The notes under the pieces are model-generated. The model had not been told where the DNA came from. It made no database searches and saw only the letters and a list, made by a program, of their open reading frames with translations. Positions 59,020 through 60,636 of a stretch of 60,636 bases of DNA are shown here, piece by piece. A program made the position numbers and the translations under genes. This DNA is from JABMPU01 sp964457455 (GTDB taxonomy: Bacteria > Cloacimonadota > Cloacimonadia > Cloacimonadales > TCS61): positions 1 through 60,636 of the forward strand of contig CAYWJN010000004.1 in NCBI GenBank assembly GCA_964457455.1. The letters are read 5' to 3'. How positions within the stretch are numbered: position 1 is the stretch's first letter; every line of letters starts with the position of its first letter.

Positions 59020-60636
59020 ATGAAAAAGATTTTATCGAAGATATTCAGAGTAAGATACTTCATGGTGGCATTACTGCTTGGAACTATTCTTATTTTAATT
59101 CTTAATCCAAATTATTTATACGATAAAGCTGAATATTTTAAAACCGAATATTCAATAATCGAAGAAGCAGACTTTTTTGCATTACTTCCAAAAAATCCTT
59201 TTTTCGATATTGTTTATTTAAATGAAAATGAAAACAACATCTTCATTAGTTATTACAATTTCAAAACAGGGAAATTAAAACAAACAGAACTTCTCGGTAA
59301 ATCAATTATATCTCCTTGTTTTGTAGATACATTGGAAAGTAGTGTATTTATAATTTTAAATTCTAATAGGTCAGATTACTTTCTTTTTGAATTATATAAT
59401 AAAGACAACTCTTTTGAAATAAAAAGTAATAAAATATTTTCTTATAATATTTATAAATCCTTACTCGACTCTACAATAACGATCAAAAACAAAAAATTCT
59501 TCCCAATAAAAATAGATAAAAATGCCAAAAATAAATTTAAGATAGAAAGGTATGAAGATGGATATAAATTATCATTTTCTAAATCCTTATTAGATTCACT
59601 TAATGCAGAGAGTTTCAATTTCATTAAACAAAAGATTTCTAATAAACTAATGATTGATTTTACTATTGATGATTTCAATTTGCTGATTAATTTTTTTAGA
59701 AGAAATTCATATTATCAAAATAAATATTTCTCCAATCCCCTATATAAAAAAAAAGGATTTTTCTCTGCTACTATTCTTGGAAAAATCGATGCAGACAATA
59801 ATGAAGAAAAAGAAATTTTAATTCAAATAGGTAGAGATAGATGGATTAAGGGAATTATTATTTGTTATAGTATAACAAAGCGAGAAATTATCTGGAAAAA
59901 AGAATTCACTCAGGGTTTTGAAAATTATCTGATTTTAGACATAGACAATGATGATGTTGACGAGATATTGTTGTCCTGGTATTCTCCATGTAATGAAATG
60001 CCAATAGACTTTAATATAAGAAATTTAATTGGAACAACTAATCGCAGTTATTTTTTCGTTTTAAATAATAAAGGTGAGCTAAAAAAAATCAATGGTAAAC
60101 CTGTTATTATCAATTCATCTCCAGGTTTTTACGAATTCAAATTCATACCAATATTAGAAAACAATAAGATTCTTTTAGGTCTTAAATCTGATTTTGATAA
60201 TTCGGAAAAGAAACTCATTTCCTTAGATTTTGAGGAGAATAAGATTGATACTCTTGAAATATGTTATAATAGCATTTTAGATTTTTATAGAGAAAAAAAT
60301 CAGATAATTGGGATTATTAGAACAACCGGTAGCTTAGAAAAATATATAATCAATTTGAATCTGACCAAAGCAAGAGTCATTCGAAATAATTTTCCTTTTA
60401 CAATTTATGACATATTCATTTCAAATTGTTTAAATATCGATAACAAAATTTATTCTATTTGGTCACCAAATAAATTGATAAATGAAAACTTCAATGTAAT
60501 ATTTGAATGTGATCAAAATATTGCAAATAAGTATTCCTTTAAAGAAAATTGGGCATACTTTATTGAAGATAAAAATAATAATAGAAGTTTTTTATCATGT
60601 TTGAATTTCTCTCGAAACAAAACATTAAATCCTTAC
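59020..60636 (+). CDS. membrane-anchored protein of unknown function, 3' end missing
   Basis: From the ATG at 59020 the frame stays open to the last base, 539 codons, so the gene continues beyond the window. After a basic start (MKKILSKIFRVRYF) there is one hydrophobic helix (MVALLLGTILILIL) and then a long extracytoplasmic-looking region of beta strands, rich in Asn, Lys, Phe and Ile. LDIDNDDVDEILLSW and KIDADNNEEKEILIQIG look like FG-GAP/VCBS-type propeller blades. No catalytic domain is seen so far. It could be the sensor part of a signalling protein or an adhesin. GGTGAG lies a few bases before the ATG. Confidence 0.65.
   Translation, partial: MKKILSKIFRVRYFMVALLLGTILILILNPNYLYDKAEYFKTEYSIIEEADFFALLPKNPFFDIVYLNENENNIFISYYNFKTGKLKQTELLGKSIISPCFVDTLESSVFIILNSNRSDYFLFELYNKDNSFEIKSNKIFSYNIYKSLLDSTITIKNKKFFPIKIDKNAKNKFKIERYEDGYKLSFSKSLLDSLNAESFNFIKQKISNKLMIDFTIDDFNLLINFFRRNSYYQNKYFSNPLYKKKGFFSATILGKIDADNNEEKEILIQIGRDRWIKGIIICYSITKREIIWKKEFTQGFENYLILDIDNDDVDEILLSWYSPCNEMPIDFNIRNLIGTTNRSYFFVLNNKGELKKINGKPVIINSSPGFYEFKFIPILENNKILLGLKSDFDNSEKKLISLDFEENKIDTLEICYNSILDFYREKNQIIGIIRTTGSLEKYIINLNLTKARVIRNNFPFTIYDIFISNCLNIDNKIYSIWSPNKLINENFNVIFECDQNIANKYSFKENWAYFIEDKNNNRSFLSCLNFSRNKTLNPY

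Overview
The window is about 60.6 kb of AT-rich bacterial DNA, with one 10-base run of N at 58946-58955 that joins two contigs. The gene content points to a Gram-negative anaerobe of the FCB group, and I would guess Candidatus Cloacimonadota. The evidence is secreted proteins ending in the YPNPFNP / FlgD-like type IX sorting domain, outer-membrane beta-barrels, a membrane-bound pyrophosphatase, many ferredoxin-type proteins, a type II fatty acid synthesis operon and AT-rich intergenic repeats. The taxon is inference from gene content, not from a marker-gene comparison.

Layout. 0.4-9.5 kb: SWI2/SNF2 helicase, YigZ, QueE, an amidohydrolase, a ferredoxin-fused EtfA and LepA. 9.5-11 kb: an accessory patch with a 34-codon ORF behind a strong SD, a pair of GTCAA-N8-TTGAC dyads, an unknown 190-aa protein and a GIY-YIG-like protein. 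11.3-15.8 kb: K+-dependent membrane pyrophosphatase and a patatin/BamA-like protein. 16.3-22.5 kb: the most unusual locus, an apparent operon for export-targeted ferredoxins (a 1053-aa lipoprotein with four Fe-S motifs bracketing fibronectin III repeats, then two small ferredoxins), an outer-membrane beta-barrel and a DsbD/CcdA-like membrane protein. 22.5-24.1 kb: a decayed histidine kinase and a four-tRNA operon (fMet, Met, Arg, His) with a visible promoter and terminator. 24.1-31.2 kb: RNase G, L21, L27, MATE, a TPR lipoprotein, an AI-2E family protein and a DUF512 radical SAM protein. 31.5-37.5 kb, minus strand: secreted or membrane proteins, an Asp-box propeller with a sorting domain, and folP-cdaA-coaE. 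37.6-41.9 kb: fused shikimate-pathway genes (AroC-AroQ and AroD-AroE) coupled to a transglutaminase-like lipoprotein. 42-50 kb: pyrimidine nucleoside phosphorylase, then rpmF-plsX-fabH-fabD, a HEPN/MNT pair, fabG-acpP-fabF and rnc. 50.7-53.7 kb: a radical SAM protein and a VWA membrane protein. 53.8-55.8 kb: a toxin-antitoxin island (PIN remnant, second HEPN/MNT pair, RelE pair). 55.9-58.5 kb: a CARDB-repeat secreted protein and a 71-aa protein. Beyond the gap, a membrane-anchored protein is still open at the window end.

How the parts fit. The fab block is a nearly complete elongation operon that starts from PlsX/FabH. The aro block packs four shikimate/chorismate activities into two overlapping genes. 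The ferredoxin-lipoprotein block reads as a possible route for moving reducing equivalents outward: membrane thiol carrier, then exported Fe-S proteins, then a barrel. That is my main candidate for an undescribed system, and its function is inference.

Intergenic DNA carries several dispersed repeat families: a 16-bp RACC...GGTY palindrome, an ATTCCCGC hairpin, CCGTGT-type runs, ATTTGAGATT-type runs and a 137-bp element with 11-bp inverted ends. Some of these sit exactly where genes are broken or where an operon is interrupted.
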